Both the position numbers and the translations under genes were made by a program. A DNA stretch of 64,000 nt from Serripes groenlandicus (taxonomy: Eukaryota; Mollusca; Bivalvia; Cardiida; Cardiidae), in the NCBI GenBank assembly GCA_031761405.1, contig JASEVX010000001.1:22649270-22713269 (forward strand), given 5' to 3'. Positions 49,810-59,128 of the stretch are shown piece by piece (position 1 is the first letter of the stretch; the number at the start of each line of letters is the position of its first letter). Below the pieces are notes generated by a model that saw nothing but the letters and a program-made list of their open reading frames with translations, searched no databases and had not been told where the DNA came from.

Positions 49810-50700
49810 AAACTATTTGCTTTACGTTGTGGAGGTTATTTTTATTATCTAGAATTGATAAATCTGCTTCCGAATTAAAAAACAAACTGTTTGTTTATAT
49901 AAGTAGTAATTTTTGTGCAAATGCCGTTTGAATTATAACGGTGACGTAATTTTTTTTAATGACGTCATGCACGTGCATAACCAACATTTTAGACGCGCGT
50001 TTTAGACTGTTTTCATGTCAAAAACGTACTGTTAGCATGAGACAGTAAGAAATTGTCCATGATCAATATATTCTAATTATTCTATTACATGAGTGACCAC
50101 TTTTTGTGACAGTAGGGAGAAAACCATAGTATTATGTCAAATAAGTAGCTTTATAACTATGTGTATAAGATTTTTAAGTTAAATGAGCAAAGGTTCAATT
50201 GTTATTTCGTGGGGAAAACATAGTTTTATGTTTTGATATACATTTTGTCATAGCACATGACAATTAATGGAAAATATGTTACAGGAGAGACAACATTTTG
50301 TTAAAGGAAAGATTTTTAACGACCATTTTGATATTTTCATATGTGATAGCATAGACAGTTGAACTTTAAATCATTAAATTGTGTCCTTGCATTAAAATAT
50401 AACATTTTTATTAGAAAACCTCAACATGTTAGCATTATAAGAACTGGAAATGCTGTTCTGTGTTTTAACTGTTACATGAGTGAACACATGTAACATGAGT
50501 GAAAACATCACTTACCTGAATGGCAACACGTACTTCATTTTATCCATTACCATCGAAAGGTCATTGTTTTATTTATCTGGCAGTATATTGTGTTGATATA
50601 AAACATCAATCAACACGAGTACTAAGGCCTTTTTACTATTCACCACTCTACTCAAGAACCAATTACACATGGGAATCTACGCTAAAAAACCGCATTTGAG
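49810..50700. other. 5' flank of the vertnin-like gene
   Basis: AT-rich. TGACGTAA (49942) and a perfect TGACGTCA (49960) beside CACGTG (49970) could be regulatory. Short direct repeats of ACATGAGTGA lie near 50089 and 50475-50500. No exon is recognised, though one carrying the start codon may lie here. Confidence 0.4.
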
Positions 50701-53169
50701 GTGTTGTCGCATAACACACATCTGGGAAAAAAACAAAACTGTGAGGACAAAACAACATGCAATATAGAAAACAGTCTACCAGTCCAAGCTAAAGAAAGAA
50801 AACAAATATTTAAAGAATATTTGAAACAATTAAGTGCATGCAAAACATTTCCAGAACTCACAAGAAAATGCCAAAATATTCCGTTAGACAATTATACATT
50901 TGATCCTGTAAGCATCAGTATGTGCTCAAATGATGAGTTACAGGCCAATTTTGATGCGGTGGATTACATGCCCGATGATATCTTGGCAGAAACAGAACTA
51001 TGCCCATGTATGGTTAATGCGGACGGAAATTGCCTTCCATCCTGTGGAAGTGTGCTTGCATTCGGTGAAACTGATAATGTAGAAGAGATAAGATTACGAA
51101 TAGTAGCTAAACTTGTTAAAAATGAGAACAAATACCTCGATGATGAGGTTTTGATTGACGGGGTTGAGAATACGAAGAATTCAAAGAAAACCAGGATGTC
51201 ATTGAATTACGCACAGTATTCGGAATCATACATTCCCGGAACGAAGTTGAATAAGAGGGGAATTCAAAATTTATACAGAAGAGAATTGTTGTCAATAAAT
51301 AAAGACAAATCTTTCATGGGAGTTTGGCAAATACACGCACTGTCGACAGTTTTAAATACACCTATTCACTCTGTGTATCCAAAGTTAGGAAATAAATCTG
51401 TACGACAAGATCTTAATAGACTTATAATCCCAGTATCAGACCATACAAATGATCCTGTGTATATTCTATGGTCGTCAAATAGGGAAGATATGACAAAAGA
51501 ACACTGGATACCCAACCACTTTGTGCCATTGTTGCCTATACTCAGTGATGACACCATTAATGATACACTTCCCCAAAATACAACGACATTTGAAACAAAC
51601 GATGAGGACATTTCAATTTCAATGGTAGATGAACATGACAAAGAAGGGATTGAACGTGATTCAAAGCAACAGCATATGAATGAATCTGAACTCAATGCTG
51701 ATGCATGTGAAGAGGAGATCACAAATGTAGATGCAGAAATTGCGATGAAACCAGATCAGTATGATATGAAGCTAGATGAAAATGACAACTGCATAACGAT
51801 GTATGTTCACAAGAATACGGATGGTGGATATGACATTGACCTTAATGACAGAAGCACTAAAAGTTCACAAGAAAGAGTTCTGAAATATAGCACTGAAAAC
51901 AATTATGACAGAGTAAATAGATCAATTGGTCAAGAAGAGTCATCCAATACTTCTATTACACCTGATTGTACCAAAACGACCGTTCAAATGGAAGTCTCAG
52001 ATAACACTGTTCCAATAGATGGCACCAGTGAGGCTATTATACTAGAAAACACGAATGAAACTGTTCCGCAAGAATGCATAAATGAGAATGCCCCGATAGA
52101 AAGAACAAAGGAGACTGTTCCGAAAGAAAACTACAATGAAACTGTTCCAGTCAAACACACACATGAGACTATAAATATAGAAGTAACGAAACTAGATGGC
52201 GCCAGTGAAACTATTAAAATAAAAAGCACGGACGCGACTGTACAGATTGAAAGCACGGACGAGACTGTAATGATAGAAATCACAGACGAGACTGTACAGA
52301 CAGAAAGCACGGACGAGACTGAAACGAAAGAAAGCACGATTGAGACTGTACCGATAGAAAACACTGACGAGACTGTACCGATTAAAAGCACGGACGAGAC
52401 TATAACGATAGATAGCATAGACAAGACTGTAATGATAGAAAGCACGGATAAGACTGTACCAATAAAAAGCACGGACAAGACTGTAATGATAGAAAGCACT
52501 GACGAGACTGTAACGATAGAAATCACAGACGAGACTGTACCAATAAAAAGCACGGACGAGACTGTAACGATAGAAAGCACGAACCAGACTGTACCCATAG
52601 AAAGCACTGACGAGACTGTACAGATAGAAATCACGGGCCAGACTGTAACGATAGAAAGCACGGAGGAGACTGTAACAATAGAAAGCACTGACGAAACTGT
52701 AACGATTGAAAGCACGGACCAGACTGTACCCATAGAAAGCACTAACGAGACTGTACACATAGAAAGCACTGACGAGACTGTAACGATAGTAAGCACGGAC
52801 GAGACTGTACCGCTAGAAAGCACTGACGAGACTGTAATCATAGAAAGTACGGACGCGACTGTAACAATAGAGAGCATAGACATCAGCAACCCTAGGATGT
52901 CCATAGGGAAATATGTCATCATTCTTTATAATAAAATACCGTATCCAGGTATAATTGTGGACGCTTGTGGGTCAGAGATTCTTGTTAGTTGTATGAAGCA
53001 ATCTGGGAGGAAAAACACTAACAGTTTCATTTGGCCCAGAGTGAACAAGGGTGAAGATTGGTATAACATCGACAGAGTTAGGGGAATCATTCCTGAGCCG
53101 AAACATGTCAAAGGCAATAAGTTTAAAATCAATGATTCAATTTGGGACAATCTGATAAAGTATATATAA
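50701..53169 (+). CDS. vertnin-like protein with OTU-type domain and 9-residue repeats
   Basis: One uninterrupted frame of 822 codons. Numbering from the GTG at 50701: residues about 85-290 match the N-terminal domain of vertnin, with DGNC (D108, C111), the LRIVAKLVKNENKYL helix, SFMGVWQIHALSTVLNTPIH and the block HWIPNHFVPLL (H273). DGNC plus NH are where OTU cysteine proteases carry their catalytic residues; human vertnin has lost them. An acidic linker follows. From about 430 to 725 come some 32 units of nine residues (consensus IESTDETVT), about 24 regular. Residues 730-822 form a separate domain (IGKYVIILYNKIPYPGIIVD...FIWPRVNKGEDWYNIDRV) resembling small SH3/Tudor-type folds. Vertnin's DNA-binding C-terminal repeats are absent. 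An in-frame TAA lies 18 bases upstream; GTG is unlikely as start, so it begins either at Met74 (50920) or in an upstream exon (TTTGAG/GT could be an acceptor). Function is unknown; deubiquitinase-like activity is only possible. Confidence 0.85.
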   Translation: MLSHNTHLGKKQNCEDKTTCNIENSLPVQAKERKQIFKEYLKQLSACKTFPELTRKCQNIPLDNYTFDPVSISMCSNDELQANFDAVDYMPDDILAETELCPCMVNADGNCLPSCGSVLAFGETDNVEEIRLRIVAKLVKNENKYLDDEVLIDGVENTKNSKKTRMSLNYAQYSESYIPGTKLNKRGIQNLYRRELLSINKDKSFMGVWQIHALSTVLNTPIHSVYPKLGNKSVRQDLNRLIIPVSDHTNDPVYILWSSNREDMTKEHWIPNHFVPLLPILSDDTINDTLPQNTTTFETNDEDISISMVDEHDKEGIERDSKQQHMNESELNADACEEEITNVDAEIAMKPDQYDMKLDENDNCITMYVHKNTDGGYDIDLNDRSTKSSQERVLKYSTENNYDRVNRSIGQEESSNTSITPDCTKTTVQMEVSDNTVPIDGTSEAIILENTNETVPQECINENAPIERTKETVPKENYNETVPVKHTHETINIEVTKLDGASETIKIKSTDATVQIESTDETVMIEITDETVQTESTDETETKESTIETVPIENTDETVPIKSTDETITIDSIDKTVMIESTDKTVPIKSTDKTVMIESTDETVTIEITDETVPIKSTDETVTIESTNQTVPIESTDETVQIEITGQTVTIESTEETVTIESTDETVTIESTDQTVPIESTNETVHIESTDETVTIVSTDETVPLESTDETVIIESTDATVTIESIDISNPRMSIGKYVIILYNKIPYPGIIVDACGSEILVSCMKQSGRKNTNSFIWPRVNKGEDWYNIDRVRGIIPEPKHVKGNKFKINDSIWDNLIKYI
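51960..52885 (+). repeat. 27-bp coding minisatellite
   Basis: Unit GAAAGCACGGACGAGACTGT plus AACGATA, always in frame. Units before 52200 are strongly diverged and one carries extra codons (KLDGASE); units after 52230 are much more alike. Because the period is a multiple of three, two antisense frames (52131-52922 and 52192-52758) are also open, giving hydrophobic repeat peptides with no gene support. Confidence 0.92.
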
Positions 53170-53340
53170 ACCAAACTTTACAACTTGATATAACTGACAA
53201 GTGTTAACAATGAATGGCTAGTTTCTCAACTTCTGCTAAGTGTTTACATACGTACACTCCTCGCACTTTTGCCGGTGAACGGATTTGACGTATGTAAACG
53301 TTTAGAAGAAATTAACTAGAACTGTGAGTGAACTCACGTA
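53170..53340. repeat. imperfect inverted repeat downstream of the vertnin-like gene
   Basis: CTAGTTTCTCAACTTCTG...GTGTTTACATACGT at 53218-53253 faces ACGTATGTAAACGTTTAG..AAATTAACTAG to 53320. It is a possible fold-back element of about 103 bp. Confidence 0.65.
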
Positions 53341-53580
53341 AGGATACCCCCTTCCCGCGCTTAACAGACGGACGGACAGGAGTAATCCTACTTCATGCAT
53401 ATCATCAGGTTGTGTACTGCAACTGTGTAAAGTTTCAACAGAATTAGTCCAGCCGTTTAGAAGGAGTTGCGCTTACAAGAATATGGACAGACGGACTGAC
53501 GGACGGACGGACGGACGGACAGACAGACAGACAGGGTGATTCAAATATAGCCCCCAAATCTTGTTTATGATGGGGATTAA
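53341..53580. mobile_element. pearl-like fragment with GACGG microsatellite
   Basis: GGATACCCCCTTCC, ACAGACGGACGGACAGG, then a long GACGGACGGACAGACAG tract at 53488-53535 and GGGTGATTCAAATATAGCCCCC. It has the style of the tandem-core elements at 7668 and 42160 but lacks their units. Confidence 0.5.
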
Positions 53581-53614
53581 AAAACTGGCCATGTTGTCTA
53601 AAAAGTGTTGATAA

Positions 53615-54130
53615 CCAGCTTGTCAATTTATTTGTCACTACTGTAACTGAGATATGAATAGGTTCACAACTCGAACAACAATAAACCAAAAGAGTTTTAA
53701 ACTGTTAATGTTATATTCCATTCGTCATTATGTAGTTATTTGTTATTTCATTTTCATTTAGTTAGACATGAATGTCAAACTGTGTTGGCGACCGTGTCCA
53801 TAAAGTGAAAATAATCACTTTTGTCAATTTATTTGTCACTACTGTAACTGAGATATGCTTATGACCTGGAATTATTCCAATAACAGTAAAGTTAGAGGAT
53901 TTGAGTGTTTTAATAGTTGATTCATCTCTCTGAATTATTTAGGTTATTTCAATATACATTGAGTTAGACAATAATGTCAAATTGTATATGCACTGCTGTA
54001 TGATGACTTTAGTGTCTTTACAGTAACTATAATGGTCCATCATGTAACGTGTTTACACAGTTATAACTTCACAGAGTTAAGATTTGTTGCATACCTAAAA
54101 CAGTTTTAGTATTCTTAGTGTTAGACATAA
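53615..54130. repeat. degenerate ~200-bp tandem repeat
   Basis: GTCAATTTATTTGTCACTACTGTAACTGAGATATG occurs at 53624 and 53824, and GTTAGACA..AATGTCAAA at 53761 and 53964; a third, worn unit follows to about 54130. Confidence 0.75.
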
Positions 54131-54923
54131 TACCTGTTTCGAGATCATTTGTTCTCAATTATATGTTTAATAAAAACAGTTAAAGTTCAAATATTTGTCT
54201 TGCAATGTCACTACCATAACATAAAAGTGTCCTTCATGTTACGCAAGTGTCCGTACTGTTACAGTGACAAACTGGTATTGATATTAGTAATATGTATACA
54301 TTATTTAAAATTACATACAGTGATTCTGAAATACTAGGGTGTCCCTACACTTGATTTTTATTTAATTTTTCACAAAATGTCCCACTTTTTTTTTTTAATA
54401 AACAAGTTGGTTACATGAAACGAAATGTTTTCAAAACGTTCAGTTCATTTGGAGTAAAATCAGGATTATTATGTTTTAAGTCCATAAATTTTATTATTTT
54501 AATAAAGGAAAACATTTCAACTTTCATATTTATTAATAGTTGCCTGGTTAATCGTATTTGAATAGGAAATATGTGTACAAATGTAAGCGTTACAGTAGGG
54601 AAAACAAGATGGTACATTCCTTAACAGTTGATCAAATTCTACGGAAACATAGATGAATAAATCATGCAGTCGATCATTTTTAGGCAAAGTATACATCCCC
54701 ACATCACACAAAAATGATTAAATTATGAAACAATGATGTTTAATTTTCAAAAAGCATTTTTTCAAAGTGTTGCCAAAATATATAATGACTCATAACCAAA
54801 GTAATCCCTAGCATGTTAATTATGCAGAATTTTCGCACGTCCTTATCTACGGTCATGATCACTCCTTGACAGCGGTCATGATCGAAAAATCATGACCACT
54901 TTCTTCAATGCAAAGTGAACGGG
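54131..54923. other. AT-rich sequence, nothing coding
   Basis: TAATGTTACAG-type motifs recur. Near 54852-54900, GGTCATGATCA and ATCATGACC repeats make small hairpins just inside the inverted pair. Confidence 0.4.
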
Positions 54924-54945
54924 ACAATATCAAAGTATGCAATAA
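54924..54945 (-). repeat. right member of a 22-bp inverted pair
   Basis: ACAATATCAAAGTATGCAATAA. Its reverse complement differs from 49788-49809 at one base. Weaker similarity (CTTTGCATTG versus CTTTACGTTG) continues inward for about 20 bp. Confidence 0.75.
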
Positions 54946-55180
54946 CTACGGGTATGTCATGGCTAACAAAAGAAACGAAAATAAAACTCATCCACAAAAA
55001 GAGATCATCTATACCAAAAATATCAAAACAAAAAAATCATTCAAAATAAGTTGAATTTAAAACTATCAAATAAAAAATATCATATCAGTTATACGTAGAA
55101 AATGCTTAATATCACAAGATTCTTATACAACTTCCTCGCAGAACCCTCTCTGTACTAAAACAATATATACTCTTTAATTA
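54946..55180. other. no feature recognised
   Basis: A-rich unique sequence between the inverted pair and a SINE. Confidence 0.4.
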
Positions 55181-55184
55181 ATTT

Positions 55185-55395
55185 TCCTGGGTAGGATAGC
55201 AGTACTACTGGTCCATTTAGCCTGACACCAGTCAGCCAGGCGTATTGCTAACCCCGCAGCCCTGTTCGTGCGACAAAGAAGGCAGCCATTAATACCATTT
55301 TTAAAGTCTTTGGTATGACCTGGCCTGAGATTGAACCCGCGACCTCCAGCAGCCGTGGCGGACGCCCTACTACTATCCAACCGAGGCGGTGCCTT
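55185..55395 (-). mobile_element. SINE (family 3), full head
   Basis: Minus-strand head GCACCGCCTCGGTTGG...B box GGGTTCAATCTC, then GGTCATACCAAAGAC and CTGGTGTCAGGCTAAATGG. Confidence 0.82.
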
Positions 55396-55508
55396 TACAT
55401 ATGACAGATCACTATACTACACACAATCCGTGTTCTTTTATGGAGTAAGTTTCGATACATAGCGAACAGTGACTATCAAGATAAGACTGATCTAGGATTG
55501 CATTGTTC

Positions 55509-55738
55509 TTAACCATTTCCCTCATACAACAATTCTGCAGCAGACGACTTTGAACATATTTTGTCAAAAAGTAGAAAATCTATATAATTGAATGGATAGC
55601 CTATGACTAAAAGTGGAAAACATTGTGGCAAATGGAGAAATTGCTCGTTTTGAGCAATTTCTTCTTTTGTCACTATGTATTCAAAAAGCCGTCTGCTGCA
55701 GAGGCGTCAGAAAGCGTCTATATGAGAGAAAGGCTTAA
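55509..55738. mobile_element. TTAA-MITE, full length, first after the MITE-free stretch
   Basis: CTCATA form, hairpin right, both TTAA present; ends TATGAGAGAAAGGCTTAA. Confidence 0.9.
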
Positions 55739-55794
55739 ATACACTTTAAAGTCATTTATAGCATCATAATAAACAGTTGTTTGAAGTTTGTTCG

Positions 55795-56250
55795 GTGTTT
55801 CAATGAGTTTTCAGTTATATCACGGCATTTCCCCTGGATACTTTACCAGTAATACCGTTATTAATCAGGGAGTCAGTTGTAATGCTATCCCTGAGCACCT
55901 TTTATTTATTTATTTATTGGGGTTTTACGCCGCTTTCAACATTATTTCAGTTATATCACGGCGACAGTTCACTTATTCATGATCCCTGGGTAAAACAAAC
56001 CAGTACTTGGCTAGAAAATGTGCCTTGCCCAAGGGCACTCCACCATATGACCGTAGTGCCGCGACTGGGGATCGAACCCGGGACACCCGGTTTCGGAATC
56101 CCCGACGCTAACCACTCGACCACAGCGGATTCCCCCCTGATCACCAAGGAGTGAAGCAACTAACACTGTTAAAGTATATGGTATGTCCCAACTGACCGGG
56201 TATCTAACCCTGATCCCCCCGCTCAAATGTCGGCCGGTCTAACCAATATA
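55795..56250 (-). mobile_element. SINE (family 3) split by a family 2 SINE
   Basis: Left part CAGTTATATCACGGCATTTCC to GCTATCCCTGAGCACC, right part from CCCTGATCACCAAGGAG to CGGTCTAACC. The B box region is worn (ATCTAACCCTG). Confidence 0.78.
55897..56132 (-). mobile_element. SINE (family 2), full length, nested
   Basis: Head with A box GTGGTCGAGTGGTTAGCG and B box GGGTTCGATCCC; tail (AATA)n next to GGGGTTTTACGCCGC. CCCTGAGCACC / CCCTGATCACC on either side is a slightly decayed target duplication. Confidence 0.9.
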
Positions 56251-56332
56251 GTACATAAGTAGCGAACAGTGTTTACAAATATCAGACTGCTTTTTAAATC
56301 CATGTTAAGCATAATAATGTTTTGGTTTTTTT

Positions 56333-56561
56333 AAAACCCTTTCTACATGCAACAAATATGAAGCAGATCACTTTGAAAACACTTTGCCAAATTGAGAAAA
56401 AATCTCAATAAATGATAGTTTAATTATTAAATAAAATTGAAAACATTGTGACAATAGTAGAAATTACTCATTTCGAGCAATTTCTCATTTTGTCAAAATA
56501 TTTTCAAAAGTCGTCTGCTGCAAATGCGTAAAACTGAGTCTATAAGGGGGGGAAATGCTTA
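56333..56561. mobile_element. TTAA-MITE, full length, worn
   Basis: AAACCCTTTCTACATGCAAC to TATAAGGGGGGGAAATGCTTAA; hairpin right. Confidence 0.78.
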
Positions 56562-56621
56562 AAGTAGCGAGAAGCGTGTATATTAAGAAATAGCCTGCTT
56601 TATATCTCGAGTAAGTACGAC

Positions 56622-56935
56622 CCAGCACCGATAGAGTGCAATGAAACAATTGCGGAGTGGTAGGGTGGCACAATAAATAGTCAGTGCATTTTTTCATTGC
56701 AGTCTATGGGTGCTAGGTCGTACTGAAAAGTTGATTTCAGGTTGTCTGTCGCTGCGACTGGCACCTTTTTGGGCGAAAATCACTATTTCGGGCTGAGTAT
56801 TTCGTATTTCCTCTATACGGCCTTTTGGTCCCCACAGACTCACTAATCGTTACACTGACGCATTATTAGGCCATCCCACCATTCCGCAATGGTTTCATTG
56901 CACTCTACATTGGTCAGGTTATATTTGCATAAAAC
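56622..56935. mobile_element. ~310-bp inverted-repeat element
   Basis: AGAGTGCAATGAAACAATTGCGGAGTGG (56632) and its reverse complement CCATTCCGCAATGGTTTCATTGCACTCT (to 56925) form 60-bp arms, extending to GTCAGTG / CACTGAC. A second inner pair TTCATTGCAGTCTATGGG is also seen. No transposase. Confidence 0.75.
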
Positions 56936-57030
56936 GAAGCTGCAGGAGACGAATTTGAAAACACATAGACACATGTCTGAGAAATCTCTTCAAATGAAAG
57001 TAAAATTATTTAAAAGTAGGAAACTGTAAC

Positions 57031-57265
57031 TGATTGATTGGGATTTAACGCCGTTTCAACAATGTTCAGTCATATCACGGCGACCAGTGCACTTACGCAC
57101 GTGCTTTCTGGGTTTCCCACACAGCAGACATTCCAAGCAACTGGCTGCTTTTCCACATAGACGAAAGACGATGACTTTTTGTCAAACGTCGGAAAGATTG
57201 CTGTCCGAGCTTGGGTTCGAACTCACAAGCCCTGGAATGACAGCCGACCGACTGAGCTGCCAGTG
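57031..57265 (-). mobile_element. SINE (family 1), full head
   Basis: Minus-strand A box GGCAGCTCAGTCGGTCGGC and B box TGAGTTCGAACCC; tail GGCGTTAAATCCCAATC. Confidence 0.85.
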
Positions 57266-57278
57266 CTTTACTGGATAA

Positions 57279-57478
57279 TGATTGATTGTGGCTTAACGTC
57301 GTTTTGAACAATTTTTCAGTCATATCACGGGAGCCAGTTCACATACTTATGCGTTTCCTAGCTTTCTCACACCAGTATTACACACAACATTCCTTCCAAG
57401 TAACTGTCTGCTTTTCCACATATACTGTAAAGCACATTGGTGAAAGACGAATGACGCTTGTCACAATTACTTTTGTCA
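57279..57478 (-). mobile_element. SINE (family 1), head truncated
   Basis: Tail GACGTTAAGCCACAATC on the left; body with CCAGTATTACACACAAC and TGACGCTTGTCACAATTAC; stops before the B box. Confidence 0.82.
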
Positions 57479-57646
57479 AAATGACTGGGAAAGGGTTAAA
57501 CACAGATTGTATAAGAACCTCGGAGTATCTTTCCTTATGAAAGTTGCCCCGAGGTTACGAACCTCGAAGACCAGTCGTGGGAAAAAGTTAAGAAAAGAGT
57601 TTGTTTTTACGGCTGGCGATTTCAATAGCGATATTCCTTATCGAGG

Positions 57647-57917
57647 GCCCGGCCGGGTAGCTCAATTGGTAGCGTATCTGACTCGTGATCTGGAGGTCAC
57701 GGGTTCGATACCCGGTTGCGGCGACATTCTTTCGGGCGATGTTTTCCATTGCCTCTCACCTCTGATCTATGTGAGAAAGTAGTCAGTGGCTTCGAAAGAA
57801 TGTTGTGTAAGTACTGGTGTGGGAAAGCCAGGAAAACATGGGTAGGTGCACTGACCGCCGTGATATGACCAAAGCTGTTGAAAGCGGCGTTAAACTCCAA
57901 ACAAACAAACAAACAAA
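57647..57917 (+). mobile_element. intact SINE (family 1) with 12-bp duplication
   Basis: The best-preserved SINE. A box GGTAGCTCAATTGGTAGCG, anticodon-loop-like CTCGTGA, B box GGGTTCGATACCC. The body runs to GAAAGCGGCGTTAAACTCC and the tail is (AAAC)n. TCCTTATCGAGG is exact at 57635-57646 and 57918-57929. Both pol III boxes are intact, so it may be recently active. Confidence 0.95.
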
Positions 57918-58099
57918 TCCTTATCGAGGTTGATACGGATTCACAGACAACTAGAATTCTTTATTGATTTAGTAAATGCCACCTGACGATAACTAATGGA
58001 ATTAGTATTACATATATATAAGCTGCTGCGTCTGACGAGTTGCAGTCTAAATGCATTTGCTTCTTCACTGTCCGTCTATATGTTAATTTGTCTTATATG

Positions 58100-58350
58100 A
58101 GCCGAATTACGAGCAAAACAAAATCGTGGACTCTGCATAAAGTATCGACCCTGACCAGCCAAAGCATGCATCGCAGGCTAACTCGGATAGACACTTTTCG
58201 CCTCCTTTGTATTTTCTGTTTCAGGAATCCTTACTCTATAACTCTATCCCACTGAGACAAAATGTGTCGGCTCGGATTAGCCTGCGCGGACTGCACAGCC
58301 TGATCTGGATCGATATATTACGCAGCTTCAGCAATGTTGGTTTCCCCGCG
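58100..58350 (+). repeat. dispersed repeat R2, longest copy
   Basis: ATAAAGTATCGACCCTGACC, GGATAGACACTTTTCGCC, TTCTGTTTCAGGAATCC, CACTGAGACAAAATGTGTCGG and GATCTGGATCGATA follow in the same order as in the inverted copy at 59167-59393. Confidence 0.78.
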
Positions 58351-58888
58351 GGACGACTTAATTAATTATATGTATTTTTTTGTTTACAATAAAACAGAAG
58401 TGAAGCCCATCTCGTTATAATCCAATATACATTTACATGATTCTGTGACGGAGAATCAATGGGACCGTCGGGGCCTCTCCTGGACAGATTTGCCTTTCGC
58501 CAACACTTTCGCAAAATTGAAAAAAACAAAGGAGACAAAATAAAAAAAAATGAACCAAAGTTTGAGCCAACTTTCAGCCAACTTTGAAGACAATTTTGTA
58601 ATGCATGGAAACTAATACAATGGACAAAGGGTCTACAAACACACAGTAAAATTAAATTAATGAAAGCAGTAGCAATTTGTTTCACCGCTAGACTTGACTC
58701 GGATGTATTGCACGATGTGTACGTGCAATTTAATTCTATAATTGTTCAAAACAAGTTTTGTTTTACAGGACAAATATATTCAATGGCTGTTCTAATGGAT
58801 AAACATTAATATTTAATTAAGGCTTTCATAATACTGATTGATGTTATTCATTCTATAATACGAGAGGAAGGCTTTTAACTCGAACCAA
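58351..58888. other. no gene supported
   Basis: A 107-codon minus-strand frame (58362-58685) is hydrophobic at first and has no family features or splice sites; I do not call it. Confidence 0.35.
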
Positions 58889-59091
58889 CACACAGACGCC
58901 TTTTGACGCCTCTGCAGCGTTCGAGTTACGAAAACATTTTTGCAAAAGAAGAGAGTGCTCATGACGAGCAATTTCTCCATTTGACACAATGTTTTCAACT
59001 TCATTCAAAGAGTTTCCATACATTTAACTAAATGTTTTTAAAGTAATTTGCTGCAGATTTGTTAAATGTGGGAAAGGGCTAAGCTCCCGTG
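58889..59091. mobile_element. TTAA-MITE variant
   Basis: CAGACGCCTTTTGACGCC and GCAGCGTTCGAGTTACG (a variant shared, inverted, with the copy at 60698), hairpin left, ends AAATGTGGGAAAGGGCTAA. Confidence 0.75.
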
Positions 59092-59128
59092 CCATATAGC
59101 CTACCAATTGCTCTAAATGTCTGTCTGT

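Larger units (their letters stand above)
56936..57499. mobile_element. TTAA-MITE split by two SINEs
   Basis: Left part CGAAGCTGCAGGAGACG...GAAAGTAAAATTATTTAAAAG to 57030 and the right end GACTGGGAAAGGGTTAA to 57499; two same-strand SINEs lie between. Confidence 0.7.

Noticed and set aside
52131..52922. Long antisense frames (263 and 188 codons) under the vertnin-like gene
   Set aside because: They are a by-product of the 27-bp period and give only low-complexity hydrophobic repeats.
57647..57730. tRNA gene
   Set aside because: Both pol III boxes are good, but the anticodon stem is mismatched and a SINE body, tail and target duplication follow. All other tRNA-like heads are SINEs for the same reason.
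58362..58685. 107-codon minus-strand frame
   Set aside because: Hydrophobic start and basic end with no recognisable domain, no splice signals and repeat-rich surroundings; not enough to call a gene.
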